DNA from: Nematopogon swammerdamellus
Lineage: Eukaryota; Arthropoda; Insecta; Lepidoptera; Adelidae
Reading direction: 5' to 3'
Length of the DNA: 64,000 nucleotides
NCBI GenBank assembly: GCA_946902875.1
Contig: OX336339.1
Span: 20,367,349 to 20,431,348 of the forward strand
The position numbers were made by a program, and so were the translations under genes. Shown in pieces: positions 22,630 to 35,004 of the stretch. Below the pieces are notes generated by a model. It did no database searches. It had not been told where the DNA came from and worked only from the letters and a program-made list of their open reading frames with translations. The stretch's first letter is position 1; each line of letters opens with the position of its first letter.

Positions 22630-22865
22630 ATGTACATCCTAATAAATGAAGCGAAGTTTCTACGGCCGTGTAACGTAGGTACGTCAATATATGAATCCTT
22701 ATAACTTGAGAACCACTTTATTGATTTACATACGGTTTTAAATGTTACATTCTGTTACTCAAGATTGTTTCAGGCTATAAATCAAAATATAACGCTACGT
22801 CATCGGCGGCCTGAGCTGTGAGCAAGAAGTCACATGAAGAGTAGCCGCTGGGAAAAGCTAGTACA
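22630..22865 (+). mobile_element. Family H2 (Helitron-like) copy
   Basis: It runs from 'aataaatgaagcgaagtttc' through 'gagaaccactttattg' and 'ggctataaatcaaaatataa' to 'gctgggaaaagctagta'. Reverse-orientation copies occur at 54805-55040 and 60770-60985. Confidence 0.5.
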
Positions 22866-23222
22866 TACGAGTACATAACACCAATATGTTTCCCAAGTCA
22901 GGAACAAAGAACAAATTATTCACTGTTGTCTCGGCCACTGCCGTGATATCGATATCGACTTGAGTGATATCGAAGAGAGACTATCGGATCGGAATAGATC
23001 GGAATGGTGATATATGGAGGCTAATAAGCGCCATCTCGCGGCGTTGGTTGGCGTGAAACTTGCTGTCTCTGCTGTGTGAAGTGTTGTGTTCCTGTTGTCG
23101 CTGTCGAGTGTTGTGGTTTGAGGTAGCTAGATAGAAGTTCAGTTCAGTTATTTGCCGCGGTTTGTCATCTATCATTGCACAAACATAACATCACAAAAAC
23201 CCCGATACATTATGGTTGGTCA
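22866..23222. other. Unassigned stretch, possible promoter-like patch
   Basis: It is GC-richer than its surroundings, with several 'gatatcga' repeats near 22945-22975. A 'gttcagttcagtta' near 23140 resembles the arthropod TCAGT initiator. No downstream gene is visible, so this is only a note. Confidence 0.2.
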
Positions 23223-23227
23223 TCAAT

Positions 23228-23410
23228 ATTTTTATGTTTCCGTACCCCTTACGGAAGCATATTGCTAAGCCTACGCCGTCTGTCTGTCTGTCTGTCCTAC
23301 TGCTGTATCTTTAGAACCGTAATTGCTAGCCGGTTGAAATTTTCACAGAAATGTGTATGCGAATATTATAACAACAAATAATAAAAAACTGTTTTAAAAA
23401 ACATAAAATA
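23228..23410 (+). mobile_element. Family C fragment
   Basis: It starts 'gtttccgtaccccttacgg', has the CTGT run and 'aaccgtaattgctagccgg', and is truncated after about 180 bp. Confidence 0.65.
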
Positions 23411-23529
23411 GACTTCCAAAAAAAGAAAAAAACTAGAACTAAAAAGTATTAAATAATATTTTGAAATTTTCTCTGTCATTGTATTGAAATATATGAATCG
23501 ATATTGTGATTCTTATTCGGACCCTTGAG

Positions 23530-23598
23530 TTGAAGGCGGTACAAAAGCACAAAAGGTGTCCATCTATCAATTTTCAGGTGTGCTTTTGTACCGCCTAA
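23530..23598. repeat. Inverted repeat with 18-bp arms
   Basis: The arms 'aggcggtacaaaagcaca' and its exact complement are separated by about 30 bp. Confidence 0.8.
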
Positions 23599-23714
23599 AT
23601 TATTTTCTATTTATCTATCTAATATGGTAATAAACTGTATAGCCCTTACCTGCTGTTACCTATATTTTTTTATATTAATAAGAATATGTCATTTCCATTA
23701 AGGCACATTATCTT

Positions 23715-23803
23715 TATTCTGTGGTTCCGCCGAAGCCGCCTCCGCCACCGCCGCCTCTGGCCCCGCCGCCGCCGACGCGCCCGTCTTGGGTCCCACAGCT
23801 CGT
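23715..23803 (-). CDS. Weak candidate terminal exon of a glycine-rich protein
   Basis: On the minus strand one frame reads CGTQDGRVGGGGARGGGGGG then FGGTTE and a TAA stop, overlapping an AATAAA-like signal. This is a plausible C-terminus for a cuticle-type glycine-rich protein. On the plus strand the same DNA reads as proline-rich (VPPKPPPPPPPLAPPPP). The AG acceptor just upstream on the minus strand has little pyrimidine tract. GC-rich simple sequence is the main alternative. Confidence 0.2.
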
Positions 23804-23888
23804 TACAACTATCAAAGTTAGACACTATCCATTTAAAATGTGCTACGGAATAGAGTATAGACTCAGCGAGCTAGCTAGCATCGGCTCG

Positions 23889-24392
23889 GTTCGGATTCCA
23901 CGTAAAACTGTAGGTTTCTTGCCTTCTTACCGTACCTGTACCCGTTACCCCTTGCCTCTTTTGTACCGTGTGGGGTCGGTACTTAAAAAGAATAGCCCCA
24001 CTGCATCTCTCCCCGTCGCATGTCGTAAAAGTCGACTAAGGGATCGTCAGCCTCGGCAGCTCAGCGGTGCGGTCAGTTATTGGATGGGTGACCGCCCGAC
24101 CGTTGGAGGCTGACCGTGGTTCGGATTCCACGTTAAAATGTAGGTCCCTTCCCTTCTTACCTTACTGGGTGGTAGGGTTTATCGCGGCCGGGTTGGTACC
24201 ACCGCACTGAGCGAAACGACGCGACGGTCGAAACGGCTATGTAAATAGTTCGTGTTTTCCGTCCAGTTCAGTGTAGCCGGCGCGAAATGAAGGGAAGCAC
24301 TGACATAGCACCTAGTTCACCCGGTGTTATGGGCTGACATCACGGATGTTGTAGGTGATGTAGCCAACCGTGTCAGTTTCCATAAAAAAAAA
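23889..24392 (+). mobile_element. SINE-A composite, including head and complete tail
   Basis: A fragment with 'ggttcggattccacgtaaaa' (23898) precedes 'gtgtggggtcggtacttaaa'. A second head follows: 'gctcagcggtgcggtcagtt', then the 5S-like 'attggatgggtgaccgccc', then 'ggttcggattccacg', then the full body and tail ending in an A-run at 24381-24392. Confidence 0.7.
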
Positions 24393-24622
24393 AACCTACT
24401 AGGTGGTAGGGTTTAACCCGCCCGGGTTGGTTTCACCGCACTGAATGAAAGGTTAGTTGAAACAGCTATGTAAATAGTTCGTGTTTTCCGCCCAGTTCAG
24501 TGTAGCCGGCACAATTGAAGGGAAGCATTGACATGGCACCTAGATCACTAAGCTGTTATGGGCTGGCATGCGGATGTATCAGGGGTGATGTAGCCAACCG
24601 TGAACGTTTCCATAAAAATAAT
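24393..24622 (+). mobile_element. SINE-A, 5'-truncated copy directly downstream
   Basis: It begins inside the body ('actaggtggtagggtttaac') right after the A-tail of the previous copy and ends 'gtttccataaaaata'. Insertion into or next to a SINE tail is common for these elements. Confidence 0.75.
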
Positions 24623-25220
24623 CCTGATTAACTCTTCAGTTCATATTTTATATCTTGTGGTCTACCTATTATCAATGTTGGATGTATCAGAATTTCGACT
24701 TAGTAGATATGGTAGTAGCCTGGCTTTTCATTGAACGAAATAGAGTTCCAGTTCTATATGCAACATGTAGGTACTTGTTTTCAGGTATTGTGTTGACATT
24801 TTTCAGATTTTTCGCCAACTATTAATAAATGGTTAGCTCAAGAACCTCTTCATAGACATTATCGACGTGTTTAATTGTTTTATCCAACTACCTATGTGAA
24901 ACGTAAATCTTTGTTTAAATTAAATATCTATCTGTCATAATAATTGTAGACAAGTGTATTCACTAGGTGGCCCGCTATTGGAATCCAACACTCTATGGTT
25001 GTTATTACTCTATGGCAACTCGCCGGAAGTAGATTTTCATTTAGTTCTATTTTATGTTGTCTGTGTACTTCCGCCCTGTTCGTCTTCACGTGTGTTGAAT
25101 AAATTGTGCTTGGTTATATTACGTCTTGCTTTTCTTCATGCGTCTCTCATCGTCCACGCCTTAACTATAGCACATACAATAGTCTGCGCTCCATCACCCG
25201 CCGGCAAACAAGATTTCTAA
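24623..25220. other. Unassigned stretch
   Basis: An 88-codon plus-strand frame (24954-25220) has no recognised motif. Confidence 0.45.
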
Positions 25221-25224
25221 ATCC

Positions 25225-25545
25225 CAGATTTCGATCGATTGGATCCCGGTGGATCGACGTCCATTCGTGAAATCAAGCGAGGTCAGAACTTGAATGAGTG
25301 ACATAAAACTGTCGGTCACTTCCCTTCTCACTTTGCTAGGTGATAAGGTTCAACCCGCCCGGATTGGTTCCACCGCACTGAACGAATTCGGTGGAACGAA
25401 TGGTCGGTCGCAGTGACTATGTAAATAGTTTGTGTTTTCCGGGGAAGCACTGACATGGCACCTATTTCATCGCGGTGTTATGGGCTGACATCGAGGGTGT
25501 AGTGGCTGGGGCAGCCAATCGTGTCAAGCTCCATAAACAATATGT
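25225..25545 (+). mobile_element. SINE-A, diverged copy
   Basis: The head is strongly diverged. The body has 'cccgcccggattggttcca' and 'ctatgtaaatagtttgtg', and the tail 'tgttatgggctgacatcg'. A segment near 25440 is deleted compared with other copies. Confidence 0.65.
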
Positions 25546-26608
25546 TATTTTGTATTCACTGAAAGTAAAATATTCTCGACATTGAAACCACAGCTGCGGT
25601 TATTTCGGGCCATCCGCCAATTCCACAATGAACAATTTTAAAACTTTCAACATCACAGCCACCCCAACCAACTCTTTACGACTCACAGGACAGCGATAGC
25701 GGGTAATAGTCGCATAAACAAGGATCCGGGCTAATCCTTGTTTAATAAAAACGTTAATTGCAAGGGAAAATGCAAATTGCAGTCAGCTTTTTCTAATAGG
25801 ACGGCGAAGATCGTCGAGGGAAGCGCGGGAAAGTTCCATTGAATAATTTTGGAAATAATTTACTTTTCCATTATGTATTTATTTATTTAGTGCATGTAGT
25901 AACTAAGCCTGAAGTGCTTCATCAAATCGCTTAGAATAACAAAAAAACAAAAAAACACACAGTTGGCAACACTGGATGTAATCACGATAAAGAATCAAAT
26001 CAAATTACACGAAACATTACAAAAATAAACTGAACATAGTCGGGAAACAAATAATATTAATGTTTGAACACAAGAACAAAAGACGACCTATGCCAAAAAT
26101 ATAAATATATAATATTCTAATATTGTATAAATACTGGCAGATGACAATATTACATCGGGATTACATTTTTTCTCACTTCCCAAAACTGCAGTAGGAACAA
26201 AGGCGCATAATTATGTAAGAGTAGCTTTATACAATTTGGGATGAACCATGCCATAAAATAAAAGTAAAGCAAATTTCGTCAAACAGACAAAAGCACACTG
26301 TGCACATTGTGCATGTAGTGTTACTTCAATTAATTATAAATTGATTGGAATAATTACTTACGCGGAACTCTCCCGCGGTCTTCTAAACCACCTTTAAATG
26401 ACGACAGGAGTAGGATCTTGATAATGCCCTAAATTTACGAATGAAGCTCCTTCTGATAAAACACTTTAGCTTAGCTTGCTTGATTTCATGGCTGTGGGAA
26501 ACAGATTTAACTGGTTGAAAATGTATGAAGTTTTTAAAGTAAGTATTACATTTCCACAAAACTGTCCCGTACAAGCTGATCAAAACAGTCGGTAGTCGGT
26601 TTTATTTT
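25546..26608. other. Unassigned stretch
   Basis: No gene or repeat family recognised. Confidence 0.5.
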
Positions 26609-26611
26609 ATT

Positions 26612-26725
26612 TTATGGAAACTGACACGGTTGGCTACATCACGTAATACAACATCCGTGATGTCAGCCCATAACACCGGGTGAACTAGGTGCCATGTCAG
26701 TGCTTCCCTTCGGTCGTGCCGGAAC
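26612..26725 (-). mobile_element. SINE-A 3' tail
   Basis: It reads 'atggaaactgacacggttgg' to 'cttcccttcggtcgtgccgg'. The 5' part is missing. Confidence 0.75.
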
Positions 26726-29048
26726 GAGGTATACGACATTTCAAAATACGACTACGATACTGCGTTCTCGCAAAGTAAATAAGTAGGTATTACGTTCCAC
26801 ATTTATCTCCCGCGGCCTCGAGCAAAAAAAAAAAAACGAAAAAGCTACTTCGCAACTTTCAGGCGAATTTTACGAAAGGTTCTTTAAAATATCGCTCCCC
26901 TGGCTCGAAAAATTATTTGTATCAATAGAATGTGGTCGGGGCCCGCCTGTCCAAACAGGGCCCAAGTTTTGGGTGAATAAAATTCGGAACCGCACTTTAG
27001 AGAGCTGTTTGACTTTACTAATGAGGTAGGTGTTCCCGTCCGAAGGTATAAGGGCGAAATATTTTTATACCTACATACCTCATGCTGGAAAGGTGGTTAG
27101 GTAGGATGGATATGTTTGTGTTCGAAGCGTAAGGAGCTTAGTGAGATTGTATTCAACATTTTGCATAATTCATTACCATCATGCCTTGATCCGACTAACT
27201 AGGCAGAATCACAGCACTTTTTACTTCACCGAAGTGATGCACTTTTTCATGACATACAAAGCACTCGAATTGGGACCCCTGATTTGAAATATTGATGGAC
27301 ATTTATATTTATTTCACTTCAATCTCTCAGTACCGTTTAGGACACGCTGTGTTCACCTAGGTCACAGAACATTTTTACCTTAAATAACATGAATAGAGGG
27401 GTGCTGACTAACCGTCACACCATTTCATGTAAACTACATGGATATACTCTCTCGTATAAATTGTAACTAAGGACGCGTCCTAACTGTACATAATGTATTT
27501 CCATGTCCCAATGAACGCACAGTGAACACCGGTTATGAACACGAAAATAAACACACAAAAAAGTTTTATCTTAAAAAAAATGGATTAGGCCTAAAACGCG
27601 ACCCAATTATCGAATTGCGATAATTGACCCGCGGACATTATTTTAAATATACGGCCGACGTCCCCCCTCCTACCAGGGCGGCATAAATCAAAGGATTATG
27701 CGCGGACGGAGCGGCCCAAATACATTCTGGCAATGAAGATAATGCATGTTTTATTTCCCATACGCCACGGGAACGATAGCGACAATATAATCGCGTTTCG
27801 AATGGCCGAGGGGGAGGTAGAAAGCAGAGAGGGGTTGGTTGGTCAAATAGCAAGAGTTCGCTAAATGCCCTTTGTATAATGCTCGGGTCGCATGCAGCGA
27901 TGGGCACGGAAAGGGTATTTTATTATTCCGGCAGAAATTTGATTATGATCCCATCTCGTTATGAGCTAACTACTCGCGTGTGATAGACGCAAGCATTGCG
28001 CCGGTCGAGCTCTTATTTTAATTAAAAATTGGCTCTATGTTCCCTTGTTTATACGTGAATATATAATGAGAGGCAAATAACATTTTGGTAAGTGGGCATG
28101 AAGATAGGATGAAAATAAAGCAGCATTTATCTAGACAAAATTGTTTCAGAAGCGTCCTATACGTATACACAGGTAACCAACACTTATACAAGGCAAGGTA
28201 TTTGGTGGTCGATGATTAATCATTTATTTTGGGCTTGATTCTGGCGACTAATGAAACGAAAAGAAAAGAAATTAAAAACAGTCTATTTTCTCCAAAAACT
28301 TAGGTTGGTTTTAAAGTACATAATTAGAGCAACCAGCGAGGACAATGAAATGAAATGAAAATAAATAAAATGAAATTAAATATAATGAAATTAAATAAAA
28401 ATATAATTTATAGCACGCGAAAAAGATTACAAAAACCTGATTTAATGCCTGAAGGCATTCTCTACCAATTATGCCTAGGTTTTATTGCAAAATGCAAAGA
28501 CAAAGAATCACTTAAAATAAAAACAAAAAGTTAGAAAATAGCAAAAAAAAAATCGCTACTGAAATATTGTGAATTTTTTTTTATCCGAAAATCGAAATTA
28601 TCAAGATCGTCGCCAATAATTACACTAGATACAAATTAGATTAAAACGTCATATTTATTACTCGTATCTCTAAAATATGTATTTAGAAATCGTTCCCAAC
28701 GTCTTACTTTTAAAAATCCCACAATCCTTTGACATCTCGAAGCAACCCTTGATCACTTCCTTATATTTAATAGAGCCTCCAGGCCATATTTCAAAAGGAG
28801 CAGACGGGACGGAAGTGCGTATCGTATGTAGTCCGACCACACACTACTCACCCCGCGCTACAGTCCGACCGACTAATCCCCATTTCAGGGGCATTACTCT
28901 CGTGGCCACCAATTTCAGTAATTTATTAAGGGTTTGGCTTTGGTTAATATTTTCGGTGCTATTAGGCGGCTTCGCTTTTTCTCGCCGGAACTCGTCATTC
29001 ACTGCGGGCGGCGGGGATACGCGTGAGAGGTTGAAACTTCTACTCATA
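26726..29048. other. Unassigned stretch of about 2.3 kb
   Basis: A degenerate AAATG/AAATA microsatellite lies at about 28340-28405. Two moderately GC-rich patches (27640-27910 and 28800-29040) carry 89- to 132-codon open frames without recognisable motifs. These patches are free of the repeat families seen elsewhere, so they are the better places to look for unique exons or conserved non-coding DNA. Confidence 0.4.
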
Positions 29049-29049
29049 A

Positions 29050-29390
29050 TATTTTTTTTTTTTTATGGAAACTGACACGGTTGGCTACATCACCTACAAC
29101 TCCCGTGATGTCAGCCCATAACACCGGGTGATCTTGGTGCCACGTCAGCTTTCCCTTCGGTCGTGCCGGCTACAATGAACTGGACGGAAAACACAAACTA
29201 TTTACATAGCCGTTTCGACCGACCTTTCATTCAGTGCGGTGGTACCAACCCGGGCGGGTTAAACCCTACCACCTAGTAATATAAGAAGGGAGTCATATCC
29301 CTTAGTCGCCTTTTACGACATACACGGGGAGAGATGCAGTGGGGCTATTCTTTTAAAGTACCGGCCCCACACGGTACAATAATAATGCGT
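29050..29390 (-). mobile_element. SINE-A copy with CTCTCCCCGT-type 5' part
   Basis: From the T-run at 29050 through the tail and body to 'cccttagtcgccttttacg' and 'taccggccccacacggtac', the 5' module shared with family D. Confidence 0.75.
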
Positions 29391-30430
29391 AGTTATCGAC
29401 GTTTTCTTCAGTACGTCGCGCTGAAATTGGATTATGAGAGTAAATTTAGGCATAAATTACAAGGTAGGTAGCCGAACATATTTCAGCTGGTATATAAAAT
29501 CATAACATTTTAACAGTAATTATTTCAGTATGCTTAGTTATTCGACTAGAAATAAGGTTACCTACCTATGCATAATAACGTAGAAATGAATATTATTTAC
29601 CTACTTATTCCTAATGCTACAGGCAGAAATTACTTAAAGTTTGTCTCACGACGTCGACCCTCGTTGTCAACTTTCGGTCTCAGCATTCAGAAGTCGATCT
29701 ACCGTGAATTTCCCCGCAAAGGGCGAACAAAATACGATGTAGTTAACATTACTTGATCAAAGGGACTTCCTTTGGGCGGCTGATCCCGAAAATTCTGCCC
29801 ATAATTGGTTTACTCCAAGCTGCGAGCTTTTCCGTGTCGATTCTTTGATCGGGCAGTATTAGGGTTTTGCTGTTTGCTTACAGGGAAACAATAAAAAAAT
29901 TCTCTTCGAGATTTGTCAATGATTTTGTACAAAATTTCCCAATTATGTTGTCGTAGTGTGACATTATGTGACATCTAACATTATGAAGGTTGTCAGTTTA
30001 TTTTTAAGCACATAACTGCGACTGGCGGCCGCCTTCCTCCAGCCGGCCGGCCAGACGGGGTAACTTCGTTGTTCTTTTTATTTTTCTTTATGTTCAACAT
30101 TTCGTATTGATTGAATTATATAAAGCATAACGAATAAAAGCAAAAAGTCATACGTATCTTAAGCTATTGTCATAATTAATTAATTTTTCCCCACATCGAA
30201 TGTATGTCCGACACGGATTCAACATTAGAAGTTTTGTATGATATATTCCGAACTGCCCTTCCACCTCTGATTCATTGCAAAATTATTTATTGTCCCTCAA
30301 AGGGCTTCTTGTTTCGGAAAAGCTGTCCCTCCGGAAGTCTGTCTGCTCTTGTCCTTTCCATTTCCGGTCAATCCCTGCCCTCTTTGACTTTATGGTTTCC
30401 TAGTATCGAATAATGTCGTGGAGACATAAC
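29391..30430. other. Unassigned stretch with a GC-rich patch
   Basis: A GC-rich segment at 30018-30063 ('ggcggccgccttcc', 'ggccggccagacgggg') resembles 49698-49743. Nothing else is recognised. Confidence 0.4.
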
Positions 30431-30433
30431 ACG

Positions 30434-30598
30434 TGTACATAACACACGACTGCTCTCATTTCTCACACTTTAGGAACCTTGTCAAATTAACATTCACTCA
30501 TTACCCCTACAAAATTATACAAATAATCAAATAATTTATTTTGACAGGGTTCCTGAAGTGTGAGAAATGAGAGCAGTTGTCTGTACACATAGGCACCC
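30434..30598. mobile_element. Palindromic MITE-like element
   Basis: The arms are about 55 bp ('ctgctctcatttctcacact' against its complement) with a loop of about 55 bp. The outer parts 'gtgtacataacacacga' and 'tgtctgtacacat' are diverged inverted copies. No clear target duplication is visible. Confidence 0.6.
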
Positions 30599-30604
30599 AG
30601 CACT

Positions 30605-31100
30605 GTATTATATAAGCATTCATGCAGAGCATAGATAATACAATCAACCGGTAGTGCGTGGGCCCCCGGTATCACGCGGTCTTATTTTTAGGTCCATCAC
30701 ACAAACATTTCAATAAACATAAACTTTGAAATAATACCGCGAATACAAGCCAAAATTATGTCTGAGCAAGAGAGATCCTTATTGATCATTAATACATATT
30801 ATTGAGAGGCCTCTGAAAGAAAAGGAGAAAGCAAGCGGTGATGGGGCGATGGAGACAAATGTCCCAGATGAAAGAAGAAAGAATAAAATTGTCAGAATGT
30901 TGTCCTTCTACTGATCGAGCTCGAATTCATATTAATAAAATAAAAATATTACGTAAAAATCTGAATATGATTTGAGTTAATGGATGTAATTGTATTTTTT
31001 TTTTTTTTATAACTGTGAAGGTTTAAATAGCAATTATTAGGTAACTCCAATAATTTATAAACAATCTCATAGACTGTTATCAAGACAGTTTTTTTTAGTT
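30605..31100. other. Unassigned stretch
   Basis: Nothing recognised. Confidence 0.5.
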
Positions 31101-31104
31101 TTTT

Positions 31105-31190
31105 TTATAGAAAGCGCGACATATGGCCTCGAGCCATCCATAAGGTGTCTAACGACGCCCATGGACATTCACTCGCACGCGGGGGTTGAC
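31105..31190 (-). mobile_element. LINE family L 3' end
   Basis: It matches the terminal segment ('gcgcgacatatggcctcgag', 'aaggtgtctaacgacgcc'). Only about 85 bp remain. Confidence 0.65.
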
Positions 31191-31194
31191 AGAG

Positions 31195-31890
31195 AGCCGA
31201 TGACGCCGACCAATCAAAGCGCCGTATTTGGCTAGGCACGTTGTATGAGCGGTCAACCTCAGCAATTAATAATTTGCCTACTGAAAGTTGGCACGAAACA
31301 CTCGACCAAAATTTATTAATTGTAATTTAAACTGACATTTCTTATACAGTTAACGGGAGTTATCAGGCAGCTATATTATGGCCGAAGGGGTGAAATCATC
31401 AACGAGCGATTGACACCGGTCTGTGTCCACCACATGTGGTCCGAAATGAAATAGTAAGTACGCTTAAATATGAAACACAAAGAATTTTAGGGTCATTGCG
31501 TACTCACGAGAAGGGGGATTCGTTAAATGAAGTCTGCTAGTGGCATTTACTTTGTATGTGGAACATTATCCGGCATGAGGGGTCACTGTGACCGCGGTCA
31601 TTTTCTCTTATAACTACTTCGGGCCTTGTTGGTGGCGAGATCGTTGGTTCTGTCTTTTGTCAAACTTTCATTCTGTAAACGAAAAAATTTTGCGCTCTCT
31701 ACTCGTAGATTCCTTAGAGCTATTATCGTTTGTCTGTACATTACTACATACATACATGTACATACATATGCACTACATATTATCCATTTCTGTTATTAAG
31801 GCATACAATTATTGTATTTGTCAATAGTAAAAAAAAAATCCCGACCCTTAAAAATCAAAAATAATTTCCTTTTTTATAATAATGATTTCA
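31195..31890. other. Unassigned stretch
   Basis: A trace of the 'cccgacccttaaaa' family occurs at 31840. A segment near 31335-31375 resembles 50230-50280. Confidence 0.4.
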
Positions 31891-31892
31891 TG

Positions 31893-32218
31893 GGTGATGT
31901 AGCCAACCGTGCCAGTTTCCATAAAAAAAAAAAAAAATCTCTCCCCGTGTATGTCGTAAAAGGCGACTAAGGGATATGACTCCCTTCTTATATTACTAGG
32001 TGGTAGGGTTTAACCCGCCCGGGTTGCTACCACCGCACTGAATGAAAGGTCGGTCGAAACGGCTATTTAAATAGTTTGTGTTTTCCGTCCAGTTCAGTGC
32101 AGCCGGTACGACCGAAGGGAAGCACTGACGTGGCACCAAGTTCACCCAGAATTATGGGCTGACATGACGGATGTTGTAGGTGATGTAGCCAACCGTGTCA
32201 GTTTCCATAAAAAAAAAT
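31893..32218 (+). mobile_element. Two adjacent SINE-A pieces
   Basis: A tail-only piece (31893-31936) with a long A-run is followed directly by a longer copy that starts 'ctctccccgtgtatgtcgta' and ends with an A-run at 32210-32218. Confidence 0.75.
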
Positions 32219-32224
32219 AAATTA

Positions 32225-32428
32225 TAGATTATAGGAAATCTGCAGGTTTTTTTGAAAATGTAGTTGCGGCAAAAAATGTTTTTATGTATATTTTAACTAC
32301 AAGAAGCAATGATTTGCCTGACAGTCAAACCATTGCTGTAGTTGTTATTTAGGAATTTCGTTATTATTGTGTGGTTGTACGGTACCCTAGGTGCGCGAGT
32401 CCGACTCGCACTTAGCGGTTTTTTCAAC
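32225..32428 (+). mobile_element. Family C end fragment
   Basis: It shares 'gtcaaaccattgctgtag' with the reverse complement of 4595-4620 and ends 'gagtccgactcgcacttag'. Confidence 0.55.
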
Positions 32429-32429
32429 A

Positions 32430-33930
32430 TTCAAAATGATTTTCAATGAATAGCAATTTTAGTAGGTACCTAGTAATAAGGAAGCTTTAACCCAACGAAT
32501 TTTGCGTATATTCAACACCATCGCTACCTTCATTATAATCACCCCTAAAAGCCTTAGCACGACTGGATAAAAGCACCCAATTAGGCGATGACCACACCTC
32601 GCGGCAATCGCACCCCTTTTGTCCGTCTCCACCCTTTCGTTCGCCCTTTCATTATCTCCTGGTGTGAATAGTTTCAGAGCACCACTGTTTGATTTCAGTG
32701 AAATCGCGTTTCAAGTTTCTAAGGCAGAAGATAAATTTGAACCCGTGTCGGAATCATGTGTGAAAATCAACATGGAAAATTGAAAAGCTATATGTGATGG
32801 TGGCTACTGACTACTCACGTAGAGATCATATAGAGCGCGTCATGCAGCCAACATTATTCCAGTATGCCAAAATAATAAAATTAAAACATATTTTGTAAAC
32901 ACTGGTAAGTACTAGTTGCACTCGCAGGCCTAAGGTTCCGCATGCTTGTTCCGTCTCTCCCGTCTGTGTATACAGACATTATACATATACAAACGGTTTA
33001 AATAGTGTATGAGGGGGGTATAAGAGTTACCTTCCAGTGTTTGAGTTATTTAAAATACGCCTGAAAACTAATTGATGATAGCTGATGACTTTCATAAGAA
33101 TACTTTAAAACACAAAAAAAAAAATCATGGCTTATTTAAATTTGTCAGATGCGCGCTCTTAATAGATTCACGTGCTCGAAACCAAACGAAAACTATTGTG
33201 TGAACGAAGTAGTGGAGATAAAAGATCTGTGTAAGTTGGAGGGTTTTCGGATTTTCCGAGTTCTTTGAGAACTCTATCCGTTGTTGTAGTCCTGATTAAT
33301 GTTTGCAGTAGACTTGGTGACAGAGGCTATCGAATATCTGGAGAATAACACTTGTAATTGGGGAGCGATCCAATTTCTAATTGAAATTTATATTTCTATC
33401 ACAACCCATAAAGACTTTTCCATATTTAATTTATTTCGGTGCCTCTGGATGGCCGATTAGGATCGTTTTAAACATTTTACAATTAGAATGTTCCTCCCTT
33501 CGTCGAAATTCAAAGGCGAATTGGGGAATTTGTTTGTTTGTCAAAAGTATTTTCGCCGTACCGTTTGTAACTTTTACGGTATTGTAATCGAACGATTGCT
33601 TCAAAACTGTTTAACATAAGGTAAACATTTTACTAAGTACTGTCTAATGTATCTTAGACTTGTATTCAAGATGTTATTTATCTTAAAAAATTGTTTACCT
33701 TGCCAAAAGGATTACGGAAAGGCTAGGAGTAGATCATGGAAGGTAAATATTTTATGGGAAAATGTCTATACAGTTTAGTTATACACATTAAGTGTTTAGT
33801 TTGAAAATTTTATTTTCAAGTTTTGTATTACTATGAAGTTATACATAAATATGGGCTTTTTAATTACCGTGGTTGTTAAACATTATTGAAAACCTGACGG
33901 CTTTACACACGGTCGTCTCCGAGATATAAA
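32430..33930. other. Unassigned stretch of 1.5 kb
   Basis: No repeat family or coding signal recognised. The 68-codon frame 33381-33587 lacks motifs. Confidence 0.45.
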
Positions 33931-33934
33931 AAAG

Positions 33935-34193
33935 TATGGCCCATCTTCATGAGCACTCAGTCTCCCCGGACAGGGGTCCCCACTCCCCCTTTAATTTTTT
34001 TACTTTTTGCATTTTTTATTATTTGTTGGCACAACCGCCATAATAAATAACACATATTTATGAACATTTCAACCGGCTGCCTATTACGGTTCAAACGGTA
34101 AGGCCCTAGGACGGACGGAGGCCCCAGGACGGACGGACAGACAGGCGGCGTAGGCTTAGTAATAGGCTTCCGTATGGACACGGAATCTTCCTT
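33935..34193 (-). mobile_element. Family C fragment
   Basis: It contains 'ccccctttaatttttttac', 'caaccgccataataaataac', a GGAC/CAGA run and 'gtaggcttagtaataggct'. Confidence 0.6.
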
Positions 34194-34196
34194 ACT

Positions 34197-34625
34197 ATGG
34201 ATTGGCTTCCCTCATCCCTCCTGCCCCCATCCGTCTCCGCCACACCCGCCGGAATCGCTCGGAACATTCATAATGTTGTTGACACCCAATTTCTAAGTAC
34301 ACATCGTTTTTCAAAATCTTTCCTGTGTCGAACGGCGAAAATATGGAACGGTCTTCCGGTGAGCGTGTTCCCCACCACTAACCTGGGAATCTTCAAAAGG
34401 CGTATAAATTAGACGACAACCTTTTTGTCCGCCTCATAGCCGGCATGGCGCCTTTGTGAGCGTGTTTTCTTCGCGAGGAACGGTGTTATTGGCTGTGTCT
34501 GATCTTCCGTTGAAGTATTGTGCACAGACACCCGCGCCGGCTGTCTATATGTATAAAAAATTATAATCTTAAAAATAAAGAGAAATCTACTTGAATAAAT
34601 GAAATGTAAATAGTGTTTATAAATA
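34197..34625 (+). pseudogene. LINE reverse transcriptase C-terminus and 3' end
   Basis: The frame contains THRFSKSFLCRTAKIWNGLP then VSVFPTTNLGIFKRRIN and stops at 34410-34412. It is followed by about 200 bp of 3' UTR ending in an 'aataaatgaaatgtaaata' tail. This is the canonical C-terminus of Jockey/CR1-type LINE proteins. The 5' end is truncated near the boundary with the preceding family C copy. Confidence 0.75.
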
Positions 34626-34629
34626 AGCA

Positions 34630-34930
34630 TACACGGGTATTGGTACTGCTACGAACGAAGATTTTCTCGCCTCTAACGTCGTCAGCGACGGTTCCCAGAA
34701 GATTGATGGAAAAAAGCTGCTAATGGATACAACAAAATATATTATTTCTTTTCAAATGGACCCGACGACGCTAAGCGATAAATCACACTTGGCTTGAACT
34801 TTGAGATTTTTCGCGCGAGATTCATAAAGATTGGCTATTTACTGTGAATATATTACTAAAAAAATATAGGTCCAAATATTTTAATTTACGTTTGCAATTT
34901 TATTTTATTAACTAAACTGCAATCCCCGTG
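34630..34930. other. Unassigned stretch
   Basis: Nothing recognised. Confidence 0.5.
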
Positions 34931-34934
34931 CGTC

Positions 34935-35003
34935 ACAGAATGTCCATGGGCATCGTTAGACACCTACTCGTAAGTGAAACGATGCCACATGTCGCGCTAT
35001 ACT
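34935..35003 (+). mobile_element. LINE family L 3' terminus
   Basis: 'gaatgtccatgggcatcgtt' to 'gccacatgtcgcgct'. Only the last ~65 bp are present, abutting a family C copy. Confidence 0.6.
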
Positions 35004-35004
35004 T

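Noticed and set aside
28677..29075. 132-codon plus-strand frame as a gene
   Set aside because: Its end runs into a T-rich SINE tail, it has no motif, and another frame overlaps it on the minus strand.
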